Positions 41,045 through 51,879 of a DNA stretch of 64,000 bases are shown here, piece after piece. The DNA is from Prorocentrum cordatum (taxonomy: Eukaryota; Sar; Dinophyceae; Prorocentrales; Prorocentraceae), in NCBI GenBank assembly GCA_963575745.1, contig CAUYUJ010010446.1, positions 62,001 through 126,000 on the forward strand. Reading direction: 5' to 3'. Every line of letters starts with the position of its first letter. Position 1 is the stretch's first letter. The translations under genes were made by a program, and so were the position numbers. Below the pieces are notes generated by a model that did no database searches, was not told the origin of the DNA, and saw only the letters and a list, made by a program, of their open reading frames with translations.

Positions 41045-42841
41045 CTAGTTCTCTGCAGCCTTGCCAGAGCCGCCGCCCTGTCCACCGCCGCGGCCGCCAG
41101 CCGGCGGGTGGAGCAGCTGCCGCTCCTTCGCGATGGCCGACTCGGCGGCGAGCTGCTTCAAAATCCATTCGGCCGGGGCGGGTGCGACCATGGGGCCGCG
41201 CGTGGACTGCGTGCCCGTGAGGAAGAACTGCTCGTCGCCTCCACTGTCGAGGGCGCGCGAGCTGACCAGCTTGTCCTTGTGGCGTTCCTCGCGCAGCTGC
41301 AGCTGCCGCGCGACGAGCTCCATCGGGGCCAGGTTGGAGCCATCGGCCTGGCCATGCGACTGCGCCACCTGCATGATCTTTGAAAACTCGTGATGCGCGG
41401 GGGTCATCGGGTCGCCAGGCGCCACGGCAGGGCCCGACGCAGCCTTCCAGGCGAGGTGGTGTGCCATCGGAGATCCGCCGCTCTCGACCTGGTACGTGGC
41501 CACCCAGCGGTATGTGCAGGGTCCAAGCATCGGCCAGTCTGGGAACGATGTCGGTCGCATGAGCTGCGCACTGTCCTGGCGCTCTCGACGTCGCTGCCCC
41601 TGCCCATCGCATGCGGTGGCGAGCGAGCGGAGGTCGCCCGCGGCAGCGGGCCCGCCGCCGTCTGCAGGCGCGGGGGCGGCAGAGCCAGCGGGGTCAGGAC
41701 CTGCGCCAGGGGGGCCAGCCATCAACGCCGCGAGCCCGGCAAACCCGCCGGCTGCGGCCGGCGCAGGCGGGGCGCCAGGGAGGGCGGCGGGGCGCCAGGC
41801 ACGGCCGCAAAGGCCCCAGACGCGACGCCGCCCCCCAGGGGGCCAGGCCCCGTGCCAGCGGGCGCCATCGCGAGGGGAACAACACCACCGCCACCAGCGA
41901 CAGCAGCAGGAGCGGGCGCACCGCCCGTAGGGGGCTGGTCGTGCTCCGCGAGCTTCGCCGCGCCAGCCGCACAGGCCTGGGCGAGCTGGGCGACCGTCGG
42001 CACCGCGGCGAAGTCGCAGCGCCGAATGCCAGCGGGCATGACGGCGCCGATCGGCGCAGCCGCAGCTCCCCACTCCTTCCACCAGTTGCGGATGTCCGGG
42101 TTCCCCTGGTCGCACTCTTCGGTGTAGACGTCGAAATTGGGCGCGAGGACAGCGAAATGCTCAGGCACCAGAGACGAGAGGCCCACCGCGATGCGCTTGT
42201 GCGCCAGGCGGGGAGGTGGCTCGTCATGCCCAGCCTAGATCTCATCCCTCACGGCTATCATGGAAATCGGCACAAACCACCGACGCGGGGAAGCCGCCGA
42301 TCAGACGTGTCGAAACAAACGGGCTGCGGCGCGGGCGAAGTGCCCACGCCCCCGATGGCGGGCCACTCCGCGCGGCCCCGGGAAGCGCAGCGCGCTGCGC
42401 CGCCGACAGTGCCCAGCGGGCGAGCTCGGACGCCCGGAGCAGCAAGCCCCCGATCGTACCCTCCCAGGCCAGGGAGGGACGACGCCCGTCGCCTGCCTCG
42501 CACGATGGGCACGGCGGGCAGGGCGAGGGGCAGGCGCGGTTCACCTCCCTCGCGTCCACGGCGGCCGCCAGGCAGTCTGCCAGCGGAACCTGGACCCCGG
42601 CGGCCTCGCCCGGCGCCAGGAACGGGCCCGCCCCTGCCAGCGGGGGCGGCGCAGCCGCCAGGGGGGAAGCAGCGGGCGCGCGCGGGGCCGCGGGGCCCGC
42701 CAGGAGCAGCCGCCAGCGCGCCAGAACAAGCTGGGCGCAATTGCTCGCGAGCGGGATGCCGAGCCCGGCGCCGCTGAAGCGCGTCCAGGGGAGGGCCTCA
42801 CCCTCCAGAGAAAGACTTGAGCAGGCGCGGTTGCGGCGCAT
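41045..42841 (-). pseudogene. DIRS-like ORF1 (Gag-like), copy 1
   Basis: A likely start is the ATG at 42,841 inside the 95-base motif ('MRRNRACSSLSLEG'). A Pro/Ala-rich stretch with 'CPSPCPPCPSC' (about 42,520) ends at a frame break near 42,245. The next frame, 42,186-41,740, has 'SLVPEHFAVLAPNFDVYTEE' and 'IRNWWKEWG'; after another shift at about 41,735 come 'SAQLMRPTSFPDWPMLGPCT', 'KIMQVAQSHGQADGSNLAPM', 'DEQFFLTGTQSTRG' and a Gly-rich tail ending at 41,045. This C-terminal half is a pattern I recognise from the ORF preceding the RT in such dinoflagellate elements; a capsid role is inferred only. Confidence 0.5.
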
Positions 42842-42899
42842 CGGCGCGACCGCGACGGCCCTCGGCTCCAGAGGGGATGATCTGTGCAAGACACTGTCA

Positions 42900-42970
42900 T
42901 CATCATCATCCTCATACTCATCATCGCCCTCCTCATCATCATCATGGCCATCGTCGTCGTCGTCGTCGAT

Positions 42971-43007
<37 letters not shown>

Positions 43008-43191
43008 ATATCATCATCATCATAAGTATCAATACCATCAGATCCTACCTCATAATCAGAAGCATGCTCGAAATCAAAATCCGAATCATAATCGTAATAA
43101 TCGTAATAATCAGAACGACCATCACCAGCATCGCCATCATCATCACCATCAGCACCATCAGCATCATCATCATCAACATCATCATCATCAA
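42900..43191. repeat. ATC/GAT tract between the two DIRS-like copies
   Basis: Imperfect (ATC)n with 'gtcgtcgtcgtcgtcgat' blocks. Read on the minus strand it encodes an Asp-rich run continuous with the ORF1 start of copy 1. Its sequence is homologous, beyond simple repetition, to 46,719-46,930 upstream of copy 2 (shared 'cataagta(c/t)caatacca'). Confidence 0.85.
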
Positions 43192-43244
43192 CGTAGCGGC
43201 GGCAGCGCGCCCTGCAGCCCCGGCCCGACGCGTCGCCGGCAGCG

Positions 43245-44767
43245 ATCACGTCGCGCCAGTCGGCGTCGGCGAAGACGGCGAAGAGGGGCAGCAGAGAGCG
43301 CGCGTGCCATAGCTCGCGGCGCACGGCTGGTCAGAGGGGCAGGGTCTCGCCCCTGGCGGCCTGGGTGAAGGCGTGGACGGAGTCGAAGATGGCCTGCGAG
43401 CGCCGCTTGAGCAGCATGACCCAGGCGCAGTGCCCGACGACGATCTCCAGGGTGGGGCCCCGAATCTCGGGGCGGCAAGGGAGCTCCTCGATCGCGCGGC
43501 GCAGCCTCCAAGCGAGGCTGGCGGAGACCAGCGCAGAGTGGCGGCGCCCGTCGAGGTCGCGGGCGTCGCAGCTGGCGATCCGCGCGGCGTCGCCCTGCTC
43601 GTGGGCGACGAAGCCGAGGGAGGCGAGCTCGCGCTCGACCTTGCCGGCCACTGCCTGCACCTCGGCGCGCCGCGAGTCCGCCGCGATGTAGTTGTCGACG
43701 TAGGCCGCGCCGGCGGCGGGGAGCTCGGGCCCGGGCCTGACGCCCAAGCTGCGGCGCCGCACCTGCAGGGCGGGGGCGAGGCGCTCGGAGACAGCCCGGC
43801 ACAGATGCAGCGCCCAGGACCAGCCAATGGGAATGATGGCAAGCTCGGGGAGCAACCAGTCGGAGTCGTGAACCGAGACGCCGCCCACGCGAGAAATACC
43901 AGCGAGGCCCGCCCGCGCGGGAGGGGGTGCGAAGTGCTCGCAGAGGCCCTCGTGCCTCGTGGAATTGCACGGCGTAGAAGGCGTTCGCGATGTCGCCGCT
44001 GCTGAACCACGCGCCCCCGCTGCTCTGTGCCCCCACGCGGGCGAGCGCCCTGCCGCCGGGCAGCTCGGCGCAGGGGGGCGGCTTGAAGTGGGCGTTGCTG
44101 ACGCGGGCGTCGAGGGCGAGGCGCTGCTGCCCCGACTTCTTAGCCGCGACGAAGACACCCAGGAGCCCGCAACGGCCGCGAGCAGGAAAGACGCGCAGCA
44201 CGCCTCGCCCCAGCAACTCGGCGACGAACTCGCCGTAGGTGGCGGGGTGTCGTAGTCTAGGACCGATGCAGGGCTGAACGAATCAGAAGTCTCGACGAAC
44301 GGCCGCAGCCTCCGCCGGCGGGCGAAGCGCGCGGGCCTTCCACCCCTGCAGCCACAAACGGTCAGCCTCCAGAAGGGCGCCCGCCAGCGCAACGGGCGCG
44401 GGGCCGCCCAAAGGCCAGGGCGCGAGGTCCTCGCTGCAGGAAATCCTGTCACCTCCACGGAGTAAAGCGGGCAACTGGAGCAAATGTCGGAGAAGGCGTG
44501 CATGCGGGAGATGTCAGGGGGCGGCCCGCCGAATTTGACATGCTGATCAGCGATGTATTCCAGGGGCTGACGCTGCAACGCAGGTCGCTTCCGCATCGGA
44601 GGCGGCCCGCCCCCGGATGGCCAGTCGAGCGCCTCGATGCCGTCGCTGGCCCAGGCGATGCGAGCCCGCGCGGCAGCGCCGGCACCTGCGAGTTGGGGTT
44701 CGTCATAAGGAAGAAGCGGAAGAGGGAGGACATTTCGCTGACGACTGACCGCCATGGCGAGGACCAC
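43245..44767 (-). pseudogene. Reverse transcriptase, DIRS-like copy 2
   Basis: One frame is open from 44,767 to 43,331 (478 codons) and includes motif B 'IIPIGWSWALHLC' and motif C 'YVDN' (43,691-43,702). Motif A ('WFSSGDIANAFYAVQF', catalytic Asp codon at 43,992-43,994) and the fingers 'GVFVAAKKSGQQRLALDARV' lie in another frame between about 44,250 and 43,955. The two shifts are the same as in copy 1 and cancel each other. After the thumb, 'FADADWRDVIAAGDASGRG' begins RNase H and then truncates at 43,192. Confidence 0.66.
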
Positions 44768-44853
44768 GACGTCAGGAGCGAGGGGCCAGAAGGGGGGCCC
44801 CCCCGGATGGTCGAAGCCCCGGCGGCTGCTGCAAGCACCGCGGAGCGGGAGGG

Positions 44854-46645
44854 CTAGTTCTCTGCAGCCTTGCCAGAGCCGCCGCCCTGTCTACCGCCGC
44901 GGCCGCCAGCCGGCGGGTGGAGCAGCTGCCGCTCCTTCGCGATGGCCGACTCGGCGGCGAGCTGCTTCAAAATCCATTCGGCCAGGGCGGGTGCGACCAT
45001 GGGGCCGCGCGTGGACTGCATGCCCGTGAAGAAGAACTGCTCGTCGCATCCACTGTCGAGGGCGCGCGAGCTGACCAGCTTGTCCTTGTAGCGTTCCTCG
45101 CGCAGCTGCAGCTGCCGCGCGACGAGCTCCATCGAGGCCAGGTTGGAGCCAGCGGCCTGGCCATGCGACTGCGCCACCTGCATGATCTTCGAAAGCTCGC
45201 GATGCGCGGGGGCAATCGGATCGTCAGGCGCCACGGCGGGGCCCAACGCAGCCTTCCAGGCGAGGTGGTGTGCCATCGGAGATCCGCCGTTCTCGACCTG
45301 ATGCGTGACCGCCCAGCGGTATGTGCAGGGTCCAGGGATCGGCCAGTCTGGGAACGATGTCGGTCGCATGAGCTGCGCACTGTCCCGACACTCTCGACGT
45401 CGCTGCCCCTGCCCATCGCATGCGGTGGCGAGCGCGCGGAGGTCGCCCGCGGCAGCGGGCCCACCGCCGTCTGCAGGCGCGGGGGCGGCAGAGCCAGCGG
45501 GGTCAGGACCTGTGCCAGGGGGGCCAGCCACCAACGCCGCGAGCCCGGCAAGCCCGCCGGCTGCGGCCGGCGCAGGCGGGGCGCCAGGGAGGGCGGCGGG
45601 GCGCCAGGCACGGCCGCAAAGGCCCCAGACGCGACGCCGCCCCCCAGGGGGCCAGGCCCCGCGCCAGCGGGCGCCATCGCGAGGCGAACAACACCACCGC
45701 CACCAGCGACAGCATCAGGAGCGGGCGCACCGCCCGTGGGGGGCTGGTCGTGCTCCGCGAGCTTCGCCGCGCCAGCCGCACAGGCCTGGGCGAGCTGGGC
45801 GACCGTCGGCACCGCGGCGAAGTCGCAGCGCCGAATGCCAGCGGGCATGACGGCGCCGATCGGCGCAGCCGCAGCTCCCCACTTCTTCCACTAGTTGCGG
45901 ATGTCAGGGTTCCCCGGGTCACACTCCTGGATGTAGACGTCGAAGGTAGGCGCGAGGACAGCGAAATGCTCAGGCACCAGAGACGAGAGGCCCACCACGA
46001 TGCGCTCGCGCGCCAGGCGGGGAGGTGGCTCGTCATACCCAGCCTAGGTCTCATCTCCCACGGCTAGGCTATCATGAAAACCGGCACAGACCACAGACGC
46101 GGGGCGGCCGCCGATCAGACGTGTCGAAACAGACGGGCTGCAGCGCGGACGAAGTGCCCACGCCCCCGATGGCGGGCCGCGCCGCGCGGCCCCGGCAAGC
46201 GCAGCGTGCTGCGCGCAGCGCCACCGACAGTGCCCAGCGGGCGAGTCGGAGGCCCGGAGCAGCAAGCCCCCGATCGTACCCTCCCAGGCCAGGGAGGGAC
46301 GACGCCCGTCGCCCGCCTCGCACGATGGGCACGGCGGGCAGGGCGAGGGCAGGCGCGGTTCGCCTCCCTCGCGTCCACGGCGGCCGCCAGGCAGTCTGCC
46401 AGCGGGACCTGGACCCAGGCAGCCTCACCCGGCGCCAGGAACGGGCCCGCCCCTGCCAGCGGGGACGGTGCAGCCGCCAGGGGAGAAGCAGCGGGCGCGT
46501 GTGGGGCCGCGGGTCCCGCCAGGAGCAGCCACCAGCGCGCCAGGACCACCTGGATGCAATTGCTCGCGAGCGGGAGGCCGAGCCCGGTGCCACTGAAGCG
46601 TATCCAGGGGAGGGCCTCACCCTCCAGAGAAAGACTTGAGCAGGC
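44854..46645 (-). pseudogene. DIRS-like ORF1 (Gag-like), copy 2
   Basis: The counterpart of the copy 1 ORF1, with the same C-terminal text ('SAQLMRPTSFPDWPIPGPCT', 'QFFFTGMQSTRG') ending at 44,854. It has an extra lesion: the second Trp codon region 'IRNWWK' reads I-R-N-stop-W-K, with TAG at 45,891-45,893. A 5-base 'gcgca' duplication near 46,215 also alters the N-terminal frame. It is dead. Confidence 0.52.
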
Positions 46646-46718
46646 GCGGTTGCGGCGCATCGGCGCGACCGCGACGGCCCTCGGCTCCAAAGGGGATGAT
46701 ATGTGCAAGACACTGCCA

Positions 46719-46926
46719 TCATCATCCTCATCTTCATCCTCCTCCTCCTCCTCCTCCTCATCATCATCATCATCATCATGATCATGATCATCGTCGTCGT
46801 CGTCGATATCATCATCAGCATAAGTACCAATACCATCATATTCTACATCATAATCAGAATCATACTCTGAATCCAAGTCCGAATCATAATCATAATCATC
46901 GTCCTAATCATGACGATCCTCACCAG

Positions 46927-46996
<70 letters not shown>

Positions 46997-47040
46997 GTCG
47001 TCGTCGTCGTCATCATCATCATCATCATCAACGTCGTCAT
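46719..47040. repeat. ATC/GAT tract upstream of DIRS-like copy 2
   Basis: It includes an uninterrupted (CAT)n run of roughly 65 bases (46,932-46,997) followed by (CGT)n and (CAT)n. The left part is alignable with 42,900-43,130. Confidence 0.88.
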
Positions 47041-48297
47041 CCTCCCCCTCCTCCTCGTCCCTTCGTGGCCTCTTCGACTCGAACTCTCCTGGCAAGCGTG
47101 GCGGGAAGGGGTGGGCTGCCATGAAAAGGTCCCGAGGGAAACGGGCCCTCATCCCCAAGGGCCTTCACCAAGCTCAACTCATCCCGAACCAATGCCATCT
47201 CCCCCTTGGCTCTCGCGGAGGGCCCCGAAATAGGGCGGTTTCCCTATGGAGCCCTGTCTCCATCATGCCGAGCGGTGCTCTTGCGCCGCTGCTGCCGAGG
47301 ATTGCAGGTGCGACGGCATGGGCGGCGCCTCACCTGCGCGGAGTGTCGAGCGAGCCTGGCACTCTTTCTGTACAAGCAACGACGGAGCCCCGTGGCACGA
47401 CCCGACACGACACGGCAGACGACAGGAGTCAGCGGCGCCTCGGGGCGAGTTTGGCGCATCGGCGCGGCGTCAGCTGCCGCGCGGGCGTGTCGAGCGCTGG
47501 CGATTGAGGTTTCCCCCCCCTACCCCCGCGTGGCCGTGGCTAAGCTAAGCAAGGGAAACTTGAGCACCACCACCACCGTGCCTGGCCAGGTCCATCCGGG
47601 GCCCTGGCATGGTGTGTAGAGCGTGCGCAGGCTATGAATATCATTATGAAGCAATCGCGTGCCATATCGGTGTCCGCGTGTCTCCTGGACCCCAACAAGA
47701 CCGCGTCCATACTACAGGTTTTGTGAATGGCCGAATTCTGTTTGGAACTTGTCTTCTCAATCGGTGTTCTGGTCGACCCAAAGCAACCTCTACAATTCCA
47801 TGCGGCTGCTGAAAGCTGGGGCAACAACTGAAACGGCCGAGAGCGTGCAGGAAACTTGCTACTGGAGGTGCTGGAAGACGAGAAGCAGACCATCGACGAC
47901 ATACGGGAGGCAGGATGCGATGGAGAGGGCGAGGGACAGCATCCCGAAGTAGAACGGCCAGGCGGTCAAGAGCGGCACAGGCCCCGAGCGCCAGTCTTGG
48001 CGGCCGGCCTCCCTCTGGCAATCCGCGACACTTCACTGCCCCCTCCAGTGCCGAAACGACAGCCTGATCAACGATACTGTGAAATAGTAGACGAAGACAC
48101 TCCATTTGCAAGTGATGATCTCCCGGACGGAGTACCAACATTATATTGCAAGGCGATGCGGACCCGAAATAATGCCGTATCCTCAGTGGTGCCCAACTGC
48201 GTGAGGAACTACATCTCGGGCAAGAAATCCAGCTGTTCGTTGTGGCTTGCGTTGACCGTGAATAGTTCCCACACAACATCTCACTGCGCCAAGAATG
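47041..48297. other. Interval without recognisable gene
   Basis: Open frames exist on both strands (minus at 47.64-48.28 kb, plus at 47.86-48.41 kb), but none shows a family motif. Confidence 0.4.
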
Positions 48298-49060
48298 TTA
48301 CTCCTTTTTGTGCGGGCCGCCTCCGATCTTCATGCATGTGTTGTCTCGCAGATCCCCACGCTTCATGTGATCCGCGAACTGCTGCCACAACAAGCCCACA
48401 TATCTGAGATTCCTGCGAATGTCCCCGTTTATGTCCATGAGCGCGCAGAAGGGATGTGAACGGTCACTCCTGTCGGTCCCAGAGCTCTCAGAACAACCTT
48501 TATCACAGAATGTCGTCGCGCGCAGCTTGCTCCCGAACTCGATGGAGCAGCTGCGGTTCACATTGTAGCACCTAGCCTCCCCGCCATGGAGGCCACTTCC
48601 TGGCGCACGGCATTGATCACCACCTGCGCGTGGGCGCGCATGGCGGAGGCGAGCATCTGGTTGGGGAAGCCGCTGGCCCTGACCTTGATAGGGTCGGAGT
48701 CCCACTGGCAGGGGGGAAGGCCCCCCAGCGCCAGACGATCCACTCGAACTACATGCCGATCTGGGGGACCTCGTCGGAGCAGCAGGAGGCAGGAGCTGCT
48801 TCAGGCGATCGTCCAGCTTGGACTCAAGGCGGGCGTCCAGCCTCTCGAACAGCGTGTCCTCCTTGACTGCGGCCAGCGCCTTCTGCATCTTCTCGCCCTG
48901 GCATCTGAGCTTGCGGGGGAGCTCATGGATGTTCTGCTCGTATTTGGCGACGGCGGTGGTGAAGGAGGAGGAAGAGGGGGAGGGGGAGGGGGAGGAGGAG
49001 GAGGAGGAAGGAGGATTTCCTCTTCCATCGCAGGCGCGAACACAAACACATTCTCATGCC
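48298..49060 (-). pseudogene. Unassigned degenerate ORF with coiled-coil start
   Basis: Minus frame from 48,888: a charged helix 'FERLDARLESKLDDRLKQLL', a Ser/Gly/Pro-rich middle, and 'SIEFGSKLRATTFCDKGCSE' with 'LRYVGLLWQQFADHMKRGD' to the stop at 48,298. Upstream (49,049-48,960) is a Pro-rich read-through of a GGA/GAG tract. The arrangement loosely recalls ORF1 proteins of dinoflagellate LINEs, but I cannot confirm that. Confidence 0.25.
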
Positions 49061-49400
49061 AATGTTGACAATATTGTTTAGTGGGTGTGGGGATCCTTCC
49101 GGTTGTTTTGTGACTTACGTAAGGAGGAGGAATAGCAGCAGGAGGAGGAGGAGAACCAGAGGGGGAAGACCTCCACCTCCCCCATCAGAAGGTTCCCTGC
49201 CTCCCTCTCGTCCCCTCTATCTCCTCCGTCCACCCTGCCTCCCCCTCCCTCCCCCCTCCCTTCCGCCTCATTCCCTCCTTCCTCCTTCATCAACCTCCTC
49301 CGCACCCCCTCATCTTCCTCTTCTCGCTCCATTTCTCCCGTTGCATTCTCCCTGCTGCCCCTTCCCTCCCTCCCCCCTCCTCCCCTCGGTCTCGGTCGAA
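48955..49400. repeat. Purine tract (GGA)n and downstream pyrimidine tract
   Basis: 48,958-49,020 is (GAGGAG/GGGGGA)n. 49,120-49,165 is (AGGAGG)n. 49,165-49,390 is CT/CCT-rich. No coding content. Confidence 0.75.
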
Positions 49401-49945
49401 GCAGACAACCGCTGGCCGGAGGCAAGGGCCAGAGGCGGCCCGCCTGCGTGTGAGCGACTTGAACAAACCGTCCATGCGGCCAGGCTTGCCACTATCCTTG
49501 CCGTTGGCCTGGGCTGGGGAGCATCCGGGGATGGACGCACGACGGGCTTTCTCGCCAAGACTCGGGCCCCAGGACCGTCACGGACAACTCGGATTGAACA
49601 GATGCAGTTGAAAGACGGTGTCGAGATCCGACCGCGATCTTCTCGCGATCTCTGCGTCTTTCACCAAGCCCGATTTCAGAGGAAATGCAGGCGGTGGATC
49701 GAGAATGGTGCTTGTGTTTTGCACCAGGGCCGAAACTGGCTGAACGCAACCGAGTTGGCGCGCACCCCCTCTTGTTCCAGGAGTCCAGATTCTCGGGTAT
49801 ATGACAGGTTTAGCTTTGTGGTTCACTCCAGGGGGTGACTGAGTCCAAATGCCACAGAGAGAGAGAGAGAGAGCTGTCCGTGACACGTATGGCTCAAGCG
49901 GGTAACACCTGCTCCTTCTCCTGCCGCCAAACGCGGTAGCAGAGC
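49401..49945. other. Interval without recognisable gene; includes a (GA)n tract
   Basis: A (GA)n tract lies at 49,855-49,873. No domain is recognised on either strand. Confidence 0.45.
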
Positions 49946-49951
49946 GGGCTC

Positions 49952-51870
49952 TTGCCCGCCGTCCCATGGGCGGAAGCCGACCAGGCCAGGCAGGTCAGCA
50001 GCTCCGCGCTCGAGCGGTCGCGGGCAGGGCTCGCTCCTGGCGCTGAGCGGCGTGGGATTCACGGCAGGTGGCGACTGCTGAAGGCGACGCACCAAGGGGA
50101 ATCCTTCGAAGGCGCTGGTCTGGCCGCGATGGCGGTGATGGGTGCCGCGGCCGCCGCCGCTCCCGCCCCAGGAGGCGAGGGAGCAGCGGCATCGGCTGCA
50201 AACGCCTCCACGGCTGGCGCGGAGGGGCCCGTGGCGGCGGCGGCCGCCGGCAGCAGCAGTGCCGACGTCACTAGCATAGTGCGCGAGACTATGAGGACCC
50301 TCCCCGCTGACACTGGCCATTTGGGCCAAGACAGTCAAAAGAAGAAGGACGACGGCGACAAGCCGGGCCGCGCAGGAGCAGCAGACGATTCCCAGCCAGG
50401 ATGGTGGCCAGCCGCTGACAGCGGCTGGCATGAATCAGGAGACGTGGGCTGGGAAAGTCTTGCGGCGGCGGTGGCGAATGGTGGCAACAGGACTCCTGGT
50501 CGACAAGCTGGGATGTGCTGGTACTACCGCCCGGCAGGCCGCAGAGATTTCTCCGACCCGCCATCCTGGCCAGGGTGGGGCCATAAACTACCGCCACTGG
50601 CGCCGTGCTCTGCGCAGGTGGAGCGCCAGTACAGATGTGCCAGTGTGGCGGCGCAGTGAGAAGTTCCTTCGGCTGTTCGACTGGGCGATGCAGGCTCGAT
50701 TCGACGTCCTGGAGCATCAACTGTCATCGAGCTCGTGGATCGAGATCCTTCCAGCCAAGATGGACACGATGATAGGAGAGCGCGAGGGCCACGAGTTCCG
50801 TCGAGCCGGTCGCAAAGCTCTATTCGAAGCAGCACGTGATAGCAAAGAGGTGCTCTCAGATCGTGAGCCGCAGGGAGGCCAAACTTCTCGAAGCAGAGGG
50901 GCATTACCTCTGGATATCCTCCAAACTCAAGGGCCTCTTTCTCGAAGAAGGCGCCAACTTGACGCCTCAGGGAATGCAGAACCTTCGGACACTCACGATG
51001 GGCCAGCTGGACTACCATAATGTGTCGTGGGCCCTCCTCCAGATGGGCTCTTCCTGTTCGGAGTTAGGAGCGCCTTCTCTCAGGGCAAGGCGGCAGCGGC
51101 ACCATGATGGCGGACGGCAAAGGGCATCAGCTTCTGAGAACCCCGATGCGTCGTATCCTGAGTTAGGTAGGCATCAATTTCCTCTCCTTTCCTCCTCACG
51201 GTCGGTTCGAGGGTGGGTTGCCGAAGACGGCGACGACGACGAGCTTCGCGGACGACGACTAGAGTTCGACCCCCCTGACAACGTCATGGTTTTGTGTTGC
51301 CGAGATCGACGACATGGGCGTGTCTGAAGACCACGCGGATGACGTGCTGGCGGAACTGTCGAACACCCGGTTCTGGAAGCGGAACGAAGACATCAAGAGG
51401 GCGGCGAAAAACGAGCGCGAACTCTTCGACTGCAGGCACCGCTCCGACAAGCCGCGCCCTCCACCCGCCAGGGCGAACGACGGCGAAGGCCGTGGCAGTC
51501 GTGACCGCGACCGTGGCCGAGGTCGAGGGGAGGGCGAGGGGCGCGGCTCGAAGCACCTCTCCAAGGAGCAGCTCATGAAGGTGACGTGGCGCAGGGCGCG
51601 CAACGAGAAGGGGCACTGGAGCCGAGACTGTAACAAAAATGAGCGCGCCAGCCCCGCCGCGAAAGGAGATCGCATGCTCTCCGTCAGCATTCGACGGCTG
51701 GGTACGAGGCGACCAGCCCGCTGGGGTAGGGGCCTCCTGGGTGACCTGGCAGAACGTCGAGAGCGAGATGGTGCAGAGTCCAGTCTACGTTACGGTTATG
51801 TCGGGCATGGCCCTCTACAGACGTTTTTTGAAAGAAATCCACCGACCCCAGAGGCGTGTGAGGTAAAGGG
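49952..51870 (+). pseudogene. Copia/gypsy-type Gag fragment, 3'-truncated at a minisatellite
   Basis: Pieces in several plus frames: an Ala/Gly-rich N-terminus (50,130-50,280), 'NYRHWRRALRRWSASTDVPV' and 'RSEKFLRLFDWAMQARFDVL' (50,580-50,720), 'HEFRRAGRKALFEAARDS' (50,790-50,840), 'RREAKLLEAEGHYLW' and 'NLTPQGMQNLRTLTMGQLDY' (50,870-51,020). An Arg/Asp/Gly-rich linker then leads to a decayed knuckle 'EKGHWSRDCN' (51,618-51,650). The last part, 'SWVTWQNVESEMVQSPVYVT' (51,740-51,800), ends where the minisatellite begins. I recognise this as a Gag family of dinoflagellate LTR elements. No protease or pol follows. Confidence 0.5.
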
Positions 51871-51879
51871 GCGGGACTC

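Larger units (their letters stand above)
40980..42899 (-). mobile_element. DIRS-like element copy 1, 5' part (ORF1)
   Basis: Collinear with 44,788-46,718 of copy 2 at roughly 97% identity where compared (about 8 differences in 310 bases, 41,046-41,355 against 44,855-45,164). It carries ORF1 and ends on the right with the 95-base 5' motif (42,805-42,899) and an ATC tract. Confidence 0.75.
43192..46718 (-). mobile_element. DIRS-like element copy 2 (uninterrupted; lacks RNase H and recombinase)
   Basis: The 5' motif, ORF1 and RT are collinear with copy 1. Homology stops at 43,192, right after the D-A-S-G-R-G start of RNase H, where the ATC tract of copy 1 begins. So copy 2 is a tandem partial duplicate placed upstream of copy 1. 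It preserves the pre-insertion site of copia B at 44,787-44,793. Confidence 0.75.

Noticed and set aside
42890-43190. Asp-rich protein as an independent gene
   Set aside because: It is an ATC microsatellite; at most an in-frame extension of the retroelement ORF, so kept as a finding and not as a gene.
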